64,000 nucleotides of DNA, from positions 6,818,501 through 6,882,500 of the forward strand of contig JAZKJV010011400.1 of NCBI GenBank assembly GCA_037367405.1, read 5' to 3'. Position numbers and translations under genes: made by a program. This document shows positions 27,492 to 35,528 of this stretch, piece after piece (the first letter of the stretch is position 1; each line of letters starts with the position of its first letter). The notes below the pieces were generated by a model that was given only the letters and a program-made list of their open reading frames with translations, was not told the DNA's origin and made no database searches. This DNA comes from Ottelia alismoides (taxonomy: Eukaryota; Streptophyta; Magnoliopsida; Alismatales; Hydrocharitaceae).

Positions 27492-28850
27492 ATGCTCAAG
27501 TTCCCTAAATCGACCTCTCTGTGGGCGTGCCTGGTTATCACTAGCGCTACACCTGCCTTTGCACAAGGCAACAAGTCTGAACCGGCGACCGGTAACGGCC
27601 GAATCGTTGGTCGCATTATCTGGCAAGACAACGAAGCCCGCACACTGCGATGGGGTGATGCCCGCAAAGGCAGCCAATGGTCGCTTACTGCGGCTGAAGT
27701 CGCCAACTTCCCCAAGCTCGAAGAACAATCCGACTTCGTACAGATGGAGGAGATTGATGGCCTCGTTCTGACCGGCGTGCATGATGATCAAGGTGGCTCA
27801 ATCCAGAGTGGCTGGGTGGCCGTGGATGCAGGCGTAACCCAAGAAGAGCACGGCGATCACTTTCACTGGAAGTACTCTACCGCACCTCAAGCCACACTAC
27901 ATGTGCTCGATAAAGATCAAGGCAATCCGGCCCACGTCTATCAGTACGCCGGGCGATTCTACCTGGCCAACGATAAAAAGAACGGCTTTAGCGTAGTCGA
28001 TCCCAAGCAAGTCAAGGCTGGTAAAGTCTCCAATCAATTCTTCTCAGGTGGTGGCGGCCATATAACTCTGGCAGCCGTGGATAACAAAGTAGCCTATGCT
28101 ACTTGGATTGATCGCGACGGAGACAACCTGGGCCGCGTCGATGTCGTCTCGCTGATCGATGCGGGCCAAACTCGCCGGCAGTTTCACTTGCCTTCCGGTG
28201 GAATTCATGGCGCTACGGCTAACTCGGGCCGGGTCTTCTTCGCTCCCACCGACGGCGTCTGTTGGATCGAGGCAACCAGTTCCTCCGCCACAAACCAAAC
28301 CGAAATCAAAGTCCATCACCTTCCCCTGGGCAAAGATGCCAAGGATCAACCGCTGCGCACGGGAGCATTTACCAATCACCTTCAGTGGGTTGTCTTTACC
28401 ACCGGGCGAGGCGAAGCAACCGAGTTGTGCATGATCGATTCTCGCGCTGCGAAACCCGCAGTCGTCAAGCTACCGCTGGCCTTGCCTGCTGGAACCTCGG
28501 CGACCACGCCTCAAACGGTGCGAACTTCCAAGGGCAAGCACTACGCGATGGTCTTCCAGGAATGTTCCGACGGTAGCTCGCCAGAAAAATTGCTGGCGAT
28601 CTCGCTGGATGCCAATAGCGACGGCCAGTTGGGTGATGCCGCAATTGAGCATCAACTGGAGATTGGCGCCAGCCGGATCGAGGGCCACAGTGGCCACCAC
28701 GAAATCGCCTTCGCTGCTAGCGGCCGCTATGCCTACATCACCAACCCAGGTGATGGTTCAATATGGATCATCGATACCACCGACATGTCCGTGGCCAGCA
28801 AGCAAACAGTTGGCGGCATGCCCACCCGCATCGCAGCCATCGGCGGTTGA
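27492..28850 (+). CDS. secreted beta-propeller with HGDHFHW motif, AztD-like
   Basis: From ATG 27492 the product is 452 residues; the upstream TTG start would precede the signal. A signal peptide covers 1-24 (cleavage near AFA-QG). An EEHGDHFHW cluster (118-126) offers several His residues for metal. Further on are propeller-type repeats such as VYQYAGRFYLANDKKNGFSVVDPKQ and YAYITNPGDGSIWIIDTTDMSV. This layout matches AztD, a periplasmic zinc-delivery beta-propeller with an N-terminal His-rich segment, although sequence similarity was not measured here. The preceding lipoprotein, pseudopilin and Cys/His-rich genes could share a metal-related role. Confidence 0.55.
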   Translation: MLKFPKSTSLWACLVITSATPAFAQGNKSEPATGNGRIVGRIIWQDNEARTLRWGDARKGSQWSLTAAEVANFPKLEEQSDFVQMEEIDGLVLTGVHDDQGGSIQSGWVAVDAGVTQEEHGDHFHWKYSTAPQATLHVLDKDQGNPAHVYQYAGRFYLANDKKNGFSVVDPKQVKAGKVSNQFFSGGGGHITLAAVDNKVAYATWIDRDGDNLGRVDVVSLIDAGQTRRQFHLPSGGIHGATANSGRVFFAPTDGVCWIEATSSSATNQTEIKVHHLPLGKDAKDQPLRTGAFTNHLQWVVFTTGRGEATELCMIDSRAAKPAVVKLPLALPAGTSATTPQTVRTSKGKHYAMVFQECSDGSSPEKLLAISLDANSDGQLGDAAIEHQLEIGASRIEGHSGHHEIAFAASGRYAYITNPGDGSIWIIDTTDMSVASKQTVGGMPTRIAAIGG

Positions 28851-28971
28851 CGCCAAAATAGCAACGGCTTTCGATGCCAACATTCTATTCGTAGCCACCG
28901 CTGACACGTTTTGATGTTGCGCGTTTCTGTGTCACCTCTCCCAAGCGCAGCTGGGGGAGGTCGCAGGCCAA

Positions 28972-29160
28972 GGGAGGGCGAAGCTCCTGCTGAGCCTTCG
29001 TTCTGCCCCGCCGCACAAGATTCATTGGCATCAAGGCACTGCACCATGGCCGCCTGCGGGCGCTTGTCCCTCACACACTGCCGATGATTCGTAACTTGAT
29101 TTCAACGGGACTGCTACCGCGCCCCGTGCTCAAGGTTCGGGTGGAACCTCGCCCTCGCTG
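28972..29160. repeat. 190-bp inverted-repeat element, family B, copy 2
   Basis: Ends GGGAGGGCGAAGCTCCTGC.. and ..GGTGGAACCTCGCCCTCGC form imperfect terminal inverted repeats of about 25 bases. The interior matches the copy at 35325-35513 along most of its length, for example GATTCATTGG and TGATTCGTAACTTG. The gap 28851-29246 also holds a family A fragment near 28891, a family C arm at 28929 and a CGCGTCGGGCTAC unit at 29222. No gene was found there. Confidence 0.75.
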
Positions 29161-29221
29161 CGTTTGGGAAAAGCTGGACGATCTCTGCGCGCGGAAGAGG
29201 TGACACGCAAAGGCAATCTTT

Positions 29222-29246
29222 TCCGACGCAGGCGCGTCGGGCTACG
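29222..29246. repeat. GC-rich CGCGTCGGGCTAC unit, single copy
   Basis: TCCGACGCAGGCGCGTCGGG-CTACG matches the quasi-tandem units at 9908-10010, including the leading TCCGAC phrase. It abuts the stop codon of the RNase D gene at 29247, mirroring the position of the other array right before a stop codon. Confidence 0.7.
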
Positions 29247-30455
29247 TTAATCGTTCTGAGTATCGCTGGTATCGCACAGCCCCAGCGGCATATCATCGGT
29301 TGGGTCGAGCACGCGCAGGGCTTTGCGGCCGGTGTAGATGTCATGCAGAGGTTCACCGACCAGTTCACCGCGCCAGCCCAACAGCAGGCTTGGCATATCG
29401 GCATCGCGCTCTGGTGAGCCCTCCATCCAGTACACGATCAAGTCGCGAACATCATCGGAGGTGCCCACGATGGCTGTGGCGATATTGTGGCAGCGGCAGA
29501 TATAGGCCATGGCAGCAGTCAAGAATTGCTGCAGCAGGGCTGGAGGCCGCACGCGTTTGGAGACTCGCTGGCCCGGCCAACTTGGCTCGGGCGCATCCTG
29601 TCCTTCGGTTACGCAAGCAGCCAGTTCAGGCAACAAGCGTTGCATACCGGCGTGATGCAAGCCGCGGATCGTAGCGATCTTGGCCGGGTCGGTCCAGGAG
29701 CGCTTGGCAATCTCCAGTAGCAGATCGTCGCGCAGCACGCGGCGAGCCGGCATGTTGCGCTGCTCGGCTCGCGTCTCACGCCACTTCCACAGAGCGCGGA
29801 CGATGGCCAGTTGTCGACCTCGCATCGACTGGACACCACCGATTCGATGCCAGGCTTCGCGCTGTTGACTTTCGATCAGCGCGGTCTGGCGGCGAACCAT
29901 TTCTTCGGTGAACCAGCCCAGCCGGTTGGCATCGATCAACTGCTGTTCCAGTTTCTTGTACAACTGCGGCAGGTGTAGAACGTCCAGGGCTGCGTAATCG
30001 AGCTGCGAAGTACTCAGCGGCCGGGCTCGCCAATCGGTCCGCGTCTCGCCTTTGTCCAGCACTTTGCCCAGGACTCGCGAGAGCAGATTGCCGTACGAAG
30101 CCGGGTACTCGCCACCCAGAATGCCGACTGCCAACTGGATATCGAACAAGCCCGGCATGGTCTTGCCAGTGGCCCGGTAGACAAACAGCGTCTCTTCGCG
30201 ACCGGCATGCACGATGACTTTGCGCGCAGGATCGATCAGCAGTTGCCAGAGCTCGTCTAGCTGCTTGACCGCTTTTGGATCAACAAGAAAGATAAGGTTG
30301 GCGGTCGAAACTTGGATCAGGCACAGGTCCGGTCGATAGCTGTCCTCGGCGACAAACTCCGTGTCAAAACCGATGACTGGCGATTGAGTAACCGCCTCTA
30401 TCATCTCCTCCAGTTGTGACTGCTGCTCGACCAGTTTATAAGTCAAACGTTTCAA
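29247..30455 (-). CDS. rnd: ribonuclease D
   Basis: This 402-residue DEDD-family 3'-5' exoribonuclease trims tRNA and other structured RNA. Exo I is FDTEFVAED with Asp31 and Glu33. Exo II holds FDIQLAVGILG. Exo III is LDYAALDVLHLPQL, with the Tyr and Asp of the DEDDy class. An HRDC-type helical domain follows at about 210-300 and a further C-terminal extension. The start is a TTG at 30455 without a strong ribosome site. The divergent MfnB gene begins 110 bases upstream. Confidence 0.92.
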   Translation of the reverse strand: MKRLTYKLVEQQSQLEEMIEAVTQSPVIGFDTEFVAEDSYRPDLCLIQVSTANLIFLVDPKAVKQLDELWQLLIDPARKVIVHAGREETLFVYRATGKTMPGLFDIQLAVGILGGEYPASYGNLLSRVLGKVLDKGETRTDWRARPLSTSQLDYAALDVLHLPQLYKKLEQQLIDANRLGWFTEEMVRRQTALIESQQREAWHRIGGVQSMRGRQLAIVRALWKWRETRAEQRNMPARRVLRDDLLLEIAKRSWTDPAKIATIRGLHHAGMQRLLPELAACVTEGQDAPEPSWPGQRVSKRVRPPALLQQFLTAAMAYICRCHNIATAIVGTSDDVRDLIVYWMEGSPERDADMPSLLLGWRGELVGEPLHDIYTGRKALRVLDPTDDMPLGLCDTSDTQND

Positions 30456-30565
30456 GATGCTGTAATCAAGGGGATCGCGTCGCAGTTAGCCTTTCATTAA
30501 ACTCGGCAAGACCACTTATGCCAAGTTAGCTACCGTGGCATCACAGCCGTTCGAAGCAAAAAAAG

Positions 30566-31309
30566 TTGCGTATTATGGCCATAGCGTCTGCCTATCACCC
30601 CCCACTTACCACCCGCCAGCTGTTGGTGAGCGTTCAGGATGCGGACGAAGCCCAGGTGGCTGCCGCGGCTGGTGTCTCGTGGATCGATTTGAAAGATCCC
30701 AGCTCCGGTGCCCTGGGCCGCGCCACTGCCCAGGTCAGCGGCCAGGTCCTGGCTACTCTCAAGGATTTCAAGCGCCCCGTTCAACTCAGCGCCGCCTTAG
30801 GCGAATGGTCCGAGTGGGCCGCCACGCAATCGCCCCAGCGACTACCCGGCTTTCCGATACTCAAGCTGGGTCTGGCCGGCTGCGGCTCCGCCCTGCCCCA
30901 GGCGAGCCAGCTCGACTCTCTGCACCAAGCCGCGCTTGAGGCAGACGTGCAGATCGTGTGGGCTCTGTACGCCGATGGCCGCCGCGCCGCCGCGGCTGAA
31001 CCAGGCGTGGTTCTGCAATTGGCCAGGCGGTTTCAATCACCCTATGTGTTGATCGACACCTGGCGCAAAGATGGCCACAGCTTGTTCGATTGGCTGAGTC
31101 TGCACGAAGTCCGTCAACTGAAGTCTCAAGCCGCCGATATCGGGGCAAGCCTGGTCGTGGCCGGCAGCCTGCGCACCAGCGATTGGCATAACCTGGATCA
31201 ACTCGGCTCAGTCATCATCGGTATCCGCGGCGCCGTTTGCCGCGAAAGTGACGATCGCACCACCAGGCTCTGTCCCGACCGCATCGCCCAGTGGCTTGAG
31301 TGGCATTAG
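30566..31309 (+). CDS. (5-formylfuran-3-yl)methyl phosphate synthase, MfnB-like
   Basis: This 247-residue protein is a DUF556/MfnB-type TIM barrel. In archaea it condenses two glyceraldehyde-3-phosphate molecules to the furan precursor of methanofuran. The key residues of the family are present: Lys43 in DLKDPSSGALG, Lys100 in LKLGLAG, and Asp164 and Lys168 in LIDTWRKDG. Planctomycetes use methanofuran/tetrahydromethanopterin-type C1 transfer, which fits. The start could be TTG 30566 or ATG 30575; neither has a clear ribosome site. It is divergent from rnd and no other C1 gene is in the window. Confidence 0.88.
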   Translation: MRIMAIASAYHPPLTTRQLLVSVQDADEAQVAAAAGVSWIDLKDPSSGALGRATAQVSGQVLATLKDFKRPVQLSAALGEWSEWAATQSPQRLPGFPILKLGLAGCGSALPQASQLDSLHQAALEADVQIVWALYADGRRAAAAEPGVVLQLARRFQSPYVLIDTWRKDGHSLFDWLSLHEVRQLKSQAADIGASLVVAGSLRTSDWHNLDQLGSVIIGIRGAVCRESDDRTTRLCPDRIAQWLEWH

Positions 31310-31354
31310 AGCCAGCGCCCCACCCAGCACTCGGGCAAGAGTGCCCAAGCTACA

Positions 31355-31440
31355 TGCACCCCTTACACCTCACCCCTTACACCTCACACCTTACCCCTTA
31401 CACCTTACCCCTTACACCTTACCCCTTACACCTCACCCCT
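31355..31440. repeat. simple repeat of CCTTACAC/CCTCACC units
   Basis: About 85 bases of CCCCTTACACCTCA and CCCCTTACACCTTA alternate with period 7 to 15. A related but separate tract occurs at 43518-43590. It lies between the convergent MfnB and DUF2721 genes and touches the latter's stop codon region. Confidence 0.8.
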
Positions 31441-31825
31441 GCTCCATATCACGCAGATGCAGGTCCAGTGCGCCGACGGACATGCGGATCTCGATGATCG
31501 ATAGGCCCAGCGAACCGGTCATCATTAGCAGACTGGTCGCAAACACGATCTTGCCTGCCACGATCCAACCAGCAAACAGAACCGCCATGCAGACCGTGCA
31601 ACACAGCAAGCTGGCCACACCCAGAGTTTGCATGTCGCGGATCAGGATGATACGTCTTCGCAAGTTGTCGATCTGCAAGCGATAGATCGGGTTGGGCGAT
31701 TCTTGATGGTCAGCATGCAGCTTGCGAATGATCGTGGCCAGCGCCAAGAACCGATTCGTATAGGCCAGCAGCAACAACGAGATGGTCGAAAACAGTAAGG
31801 CAGGTGTGGTCAGGTCAATGGTCAT
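31433..31825 (-). CDS. DUF2721 small membrane protein
   Basis: From ATG 31825 the product is 130 residues; the longer frame adds a non-conserved tail. It begins MTIDLTTPALLFSTISLLLL, a membrane helix. A charged loop holds TNRFLALATIIRKLHADH and LRRRIILIRDMQTLGV, then two more hydrophobic helices at about 75-100 and 105-120, matching DUF2721 proteins. Family function is unknown. It is convergent with MfnB across a simple-repeat spacer. Confidence 0.8.
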   Translation of the reverse strand: MTIDLTTPALLFSTISLLLLAYTNRFLALATIIRKLHADHQESPNPIYRLQIDNLRRRIILIRDMQTLGVASLLCCTVCMAVLFAGWIVAGKIVFATSLLMMTGSLGLSIIEIRMSVGALDLHLRDMEQG

Positions 31826-33211
31826 CCGCAATCCTCCGCAAGCGCTCGGTGCCAACCAGTCGCAGAGCGGCGCATGCACCCACCATGGCCACCATGGACC
31901 AGGCGCTACCTGCTTTCAACTGCGAAGATCTGGTCTAACATCCAACAGTTCATCCAAGTGGGCGAAGACCTCATCATACACTCTGCGTCTGCGAGCCGGA
32001 GTATCGACAGCCGCCGCGGTATGGACGCTGCTAGCCGCTGTCGACGACTCGCCCTCGCTGCCGGCATCGCCAGAAGGCCAAGTCGCAAGGATTCACTTAT
32101 CGACAAAGAGGGAAACCGCATTGCGAGGTATACTTGATCGAACAGGGCTAGCAAGATTCACTCAAACGCCACGATGAGCTTAAATCGAACGGGCTCCCCT
32201 TCTCCCCCAATGAGTACATTGGGGGAGAAGGGGAGCCCCTGCGCTCTGGCCGTTTACTTTATGTGTAAAGTATCTCGGCTTAAAGAGTGTGGCGCGATCA
32301 GGGCTAACAAGATTCACTCAAGCGCCACGATGAGCTTAAATCGAAGGGGTCGGGGGATGAGGGGCTCGCAGCAGCATGTATAAAGAAAACCGGATTGATG
32401 CGCAGGCTCGAGTGTGCAGCAGAGTGAATTCAAGCCACTATGTTCACATCGATACGGCTTCGTCACTGCAAGCCTCTCTTCGACCCCTCATCCCCCGGCC
32501 CCTTCTCCCCCAATGAGTACATTGGGGGAGAAGGGGAGACCCTGCGCGCTGGACGTTTACTTTATGTGTAAAGTATCTCGGCTTAAAGAGTGTGGCGTGA
32601 TCAGGGCTAACAAGATTCACTCAAGCGCCACGATGAGCTTAAATCGAAGGGGTCGGGGGATGAGGGGCTCGCAGCAGCATGTATAAAGAAAACCGGATTG
32701 ATGCGCAGGCTCGAGTGTGCAGCAGAGTGAATTCAGGCTAACACGTTCACATCGATACGGCTTCGTCACTGCAAGCCTCACTTCGCCCCCTCATCCCCCG
32801 GCCCCTTCTCCCCCAATGAGTACATTGGGGGAGAAGGGGAGCCCCTGCGCGCTGGACGTTTACTTTATGTGTAAAGTATCTCGGCTTAAAGAGTGTGGCG
32901 CGAACTGGGCTAACAAGATTCACTCAAGCGCCACGATGAGCTTAAATCGAAGGGGTCGGGGGATGAGGGGCGCGCAGCAGTATGTATTAAGAACGCCGGT
33001 TGATCCGGAGGCTCGAGTGTGCAGCAGAGTGAATTCAGGCTAACACGTTCACATCGATACGGCGTCGTAGCTGAAAGCCTCACTTCGCCCCCTCATCCCC
33101 CGCCCCTGCGGTCTGGCCGTTTAGTTTATGTGTATTGCCCTTTCGGGCGACCTGGGAAAACTGGTAAAATGCGGGTTTACTGACCCGAGCCACATGCAGG
33201 AGGAGATAGGA
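31826..33211. other. gene-free region before ruvB, largely occupied by a tandem array
   Basis: The 1.4 kb upstream of ruvB contains no convincing gene. Roughly 32153-33125 is the 303-bp tandem array. Apparent open frames here repeat the same peptide in each unit and are artefacts of the array. Confidence 0.7.
32153..33125. repeat. tandem array of a 303-bp unit with a 42-base perfect hairpin
   Basis: The phrase AAGATTCACTCAAGCGCCA begins at 32309, 32612 and 32915, a spacing of exactly 303 bases twice; a 156-base partial unit precedes, starting at 32153. Each complete unit carries GGGGTCGGGGGATGAGGGG with an inverted partner CCCCTCATCCCCCGGCCCC about 150 bases on. A perfect 19-bp hairpin (CTCCCCTTCTCCCCCAATG, loop AGTA) follows at 32194-32235, 32499-32537 and 32802-32841. 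The last unit lacks that hairpin. No coding frame is convincing. Confidence 0.9.
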
Positions 33212-34249
33212 GTGGTCCGCGAATCGATCGTTCAATCTGAAGGCGGTGCCCCAGAGCCCGAACAGGAGCTGGTGCTGCGCCCCAAGCGAATCGCGGAGAT
33301 GGTCGGCCAGCGGGATGTGGTCGAAGTGCTGCACATCGCTATCGATGCCGCTCGCAAACGCGGTGAACCGCTGGGGCATATCCTGTTCGATGGTCCGCCA
33401 GGCCTTGGCAAAACGACCTTTGCTACCTGCATCCCGCGCGAGATGGGAGTCAGCGTGCAAATGGCTAGCGGCCCCGGCTTGAAGGCACCCAAAGATATCG
33501 TGCCTTACCTGACCAACCTGGAAGATGGTTCGGTCCTGTTCATAGACGAAATCCACCGTATGCCCAAAGCCGTCGAAGAATATCTGTATACGGCGATGGA
33601 AGACTTTCGCATCGACATCGTTCTGGGTGAGGGTGTCAACGCGCGCACTTTGAACCTGCAACTGCGCCCCTTTACGCTCATCGGTGCCACCACGCGGGCC
33701 GGCATGCTGAGCGGCCCGCTGCGCGATCGCTTTCAGATTCGCGAGCACCTGGGCTTCTACTCGATCGAAGAACTGACCGAGATCTTGACGCGCAACGCCG
33801 GCAAGCTGAATGTTACCTTGGATCAAGATGCAGCCATCGAGATCTCACGACGCAGTCGAGGTACGCCACGCGTGGCCAACAATCGACTCCTGTGGGTTCG
33901 CGATTACGCCCTCAGCAAAGCCAACGGGCACGTGACGCTGGCAATCGCCCAAGCAGCCCTGAAGATGACGGGTATCGATCACATGGGCTTGGACCGCCAG
34001 GACCGCCGTTACATTGAAACACTGATCCGCGTATTCCAAGGTGGCCCCACGGGAATCGAGGCCATCGCCAATACGATGAATGTGTCCTCGGACACCCTGG
34101 TCGACGAAGTCGAACCTTTTCTGCTGCGTTCCGAATTGATCATTCGCAGTTCCCGCGGTCGCTGCGTGACGCCCAAAGGTTTTCAGCACGTCAACATGAA
34201 ACCGGCTAAAGCGCGAGGCGATGACCACCCGCTGTTTCCCACCGAGTAG
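33212..34249 (+). CDS. ruvB: Holliday junction ATP-dependent helicase RuvB
   Basis: I chose GTG 33212, which has AGGAGG eight bases before it and gives 345 residues, the usual RuvB length. In-frame ATGs at 33194 and 33128 would give longer N-termini. RuvB drives branch migration at Holliday junctions as a hexamer with RuvA. Walker A is GPPGLGKT (residues 61-68), Walker B FIDEIH with Asp112, sensor 1 LIGATTRAG and the arginine finger region GPLRDRF. The C-terminal winged helix includes ALKMTGIDHMGLD and FQHVNMKPAK. No ruvA or ruvC is adjacent. It begins just after the 303-bp array. Confidence 0.96.
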   Translation: MVRESIVQSEGGAPEPEQELVLRPKRIAEMVGQRDVVEVLHIAIDAARKRGEPLGHILFDGPPGLGKTTFATCIPREMGVSVQMASGPGLKAPKDIVPYLTNLEDGSVLFIDEIHRMPKAVEEYLYTAMEDFRIDIVLGEGVNARTLNLQLRPFTLIGATTRAGMLSGPLRDRFQIREHLGFYSIEELTEILTRNAGKLNVTLDQDAAIEISRRSRGTPRVANNRLLWVRDYALSKANGHVTLAIAQAALKMTGIDHMGLDRQDRRYIETLIRVFQGGPTGIEAIANTMNVSSDTLVDEVEPFLLRSELIIRSSRGRCVTPKGFQHVNMKPAKARGDDHPLFPTE

Positions 34250-34295
34250 AATGCATGCTAGTCAGCCTGCTTGACAGCGTCTCCAGGCAAGCTCT

Positions 34296-34362
34296 GTAGC
34301 CACCGTCGCCAGAGGGTAGACGCGAAAGTTGAAGATTTCCACCGCCTGGCAGCGGTGGCTAC
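34296..34362. repeat. palindromic element family A, 67-bp core
   Basis: GTAGCCACCGTCGCCAGAGGG to GTGGCTAC keeps both hairpins with one mismatch in the first. A left-arm remnant, TTGACAGCGTCTCCAGGCAAGC, precedes it. It ends 27 bases before the start codon of the downstream Tat-exported gene. Confidence 0.8.
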
Positions 34363-34388
34363 GAATATCGGTTCAGGTGGACAAGAAA

Positions 34389-35297
34389 ATGCGCGATGAC
34401 TCATCCGTCGATCGACGACAAATGCTGACCGCCTCAATTGGCGCAGTGACCGCGGCAAGTGCTTCTAGTTTATGGAATGGAACAACATTGATGGCTGCTG
34501 ATGAACAAACTTCCAAACGCCATGGGCGGATTCGACAATCGGTCATGGGCTGGTGCTTTAACCCGATGCCCGCGGCGGAACTGGCTGCGGCCGGGAAACG
34601 TCTGGGCCTGGTAGGCATGGAGGGCATCGCTCCCAAAGACTTTCCCGCCGCCAAAGCCGCAGGACTGGAGATCTCGCTGGTCAATAGCCACGGATTTGTG
34701 GAAGGCACCTGCAATCCAGAGCACCATGGTAAAGTCGAGAAGATTTTGCGCGAGTCGATCGACCTGGCCGTCCAGTTTGAGGCCAAGAGCGTCATCACGT
34801 TCACCGGCATGCGGGTGCCCGGTATGAGCGAACAAGCCGCCAAGCAACATTGCCTGGATTCATGGAAACGCGTGATCGGCTACGCAGAGCAGCACAAAAT
34901 TACCTTGTGCCTGGAGCATCTGAACAGTCGCGATGATTCCCATCCGATGAAGGGCCACCCGGGTTACTTTGGCGATGATGTCGAATTGTGCATCGACCTG
35001 GTCAAAGGCATGGACTCGCCTTACTTCAAACTTTTGTTCGATGTCTACCATGTGCAGATCATGAATGGCGATGTGATTCGTCGCATTCGTCAATATCATC
35101 CGTACATTGGTCATTATCATGTGGCCGGCAACCCGGGCCGCGGCGAGCTGGATGATACGCAGGAAATCAATTACCCGCCGATCATGAGAGCCATCCTGGA
35201 AACGGGCTACACCGGCTATGTGGCTCAAGAGTTTATTCCAACTTGGAAAGACCACCTGGCCGCTCTCGATCACGCCATCGGCGTGTGCGACGTGTAG
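34389..35297 (+). CDS. Tat-exported TIM-barrel protein, hydroxypyruvate isomerase-like
   Basis: From ATG 34389 the product is 302 residues; the longer frame reads through a repeat. The start MRDDSSVDRRQMLTASIGA has the twin-arginine pattern of planctomycete secreted proteins. The rest is a xylose-isomerase-like TIM barrel: VMGWCFNPMPAAELAAAGKRLG, KSVITFTGMRVPG, ITLCLEHLNSRDD, FKLLFDVYHVQIMNGD and YIGHYHVAGNPGRGE. Glu and Asp/His metal ligands are visible in the EHLN and DVYHVQ segments. It may isomerise hydroxypyruvate or a related sugar acid; the reaction is a family inference. Confidence 0.85.
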   Translation: MRDDSSVDRRQMLTASIGAVTAASASSLWNGTTLMAADEQTSKRHGRIRQSVMGWCFNPMPAAELAAAGKRLGLVGMEGIAPKDFPAAKAAGLEISLVNSHGFVEGTCNPEHHGKVEKILRESIDLAVQFEAKSVITFTGMRVPGMSEQAAKQHCLDSWKRVIGYAEQHKITLCLEHLNSRDDSHPMKGHPGYFGDDVELCIDLVKGMDSPYFKLLFDVYHVQIMNGDVIRRIRQYHPYIGHYHVAGNPGRGELDDTQEINYPPIMRAILETGYTGYVAQEFIPTWKDHLAALDHAIGVCDV

Positions 35298-35317
35298 AGC
35301 GCCTGTCCTCAGACGCT
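35298..35317. repeat. short hairpin repeat AGCGTCTG..CAGACGCT, variant copy
   Basis: AGCGCCTGTCCTCAGACGCT begins one base past the TAG stop of the TIM-barrel gene. It is followed directly by the family B element at 35325. Confidence 0.6.
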
Positions 35318-35324
35318 GGTTCCG

Positions 35325-35513
35325 GGAGGGCGAGGCCACCGCCGAGCCTTGGGTGCGCATCACGAACCACGATTCATTGGGATTCAACGCCTGCACCCAC
35401 ATCCCGCTCGGACGTTCTTCCGCGCCTCTGCCATGATTCGAACTTCAATATCCATGGCACCGAATTCGCGCTGGAGGCTCAAAGCTCGGGTGGAACCTCG
35501 CCCTCCCACAAGA
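35325..35513. repeat. 190-bp inverted-repeat element, family B, copy 3
   Basis: The ends GGGAGGGCGAGGCCACCGCC and GGTGGAACCTCGCCCTCCC are inverted repeats. The interior matches 28972-29160. It fills the gap between the TIM-barrel gene and the DUF1501 gene. Confidence 0.75.
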
Positions 35514-35528
35514 ACAGACGCTTCACGA

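Noticed and set aside
32174..33043. Several similar frames starting MSLNRRGRGMRG in the tandem array
   Set aside because: They are the same non-coding repeat read in one frame in each unit; their identity follows from the array, not from selection on protein.
32153..33125. A CRISPR array
   Set aside because: Units are 303 bp and nearly identical throughout; no short repeats with unique spacers and no cas genes.
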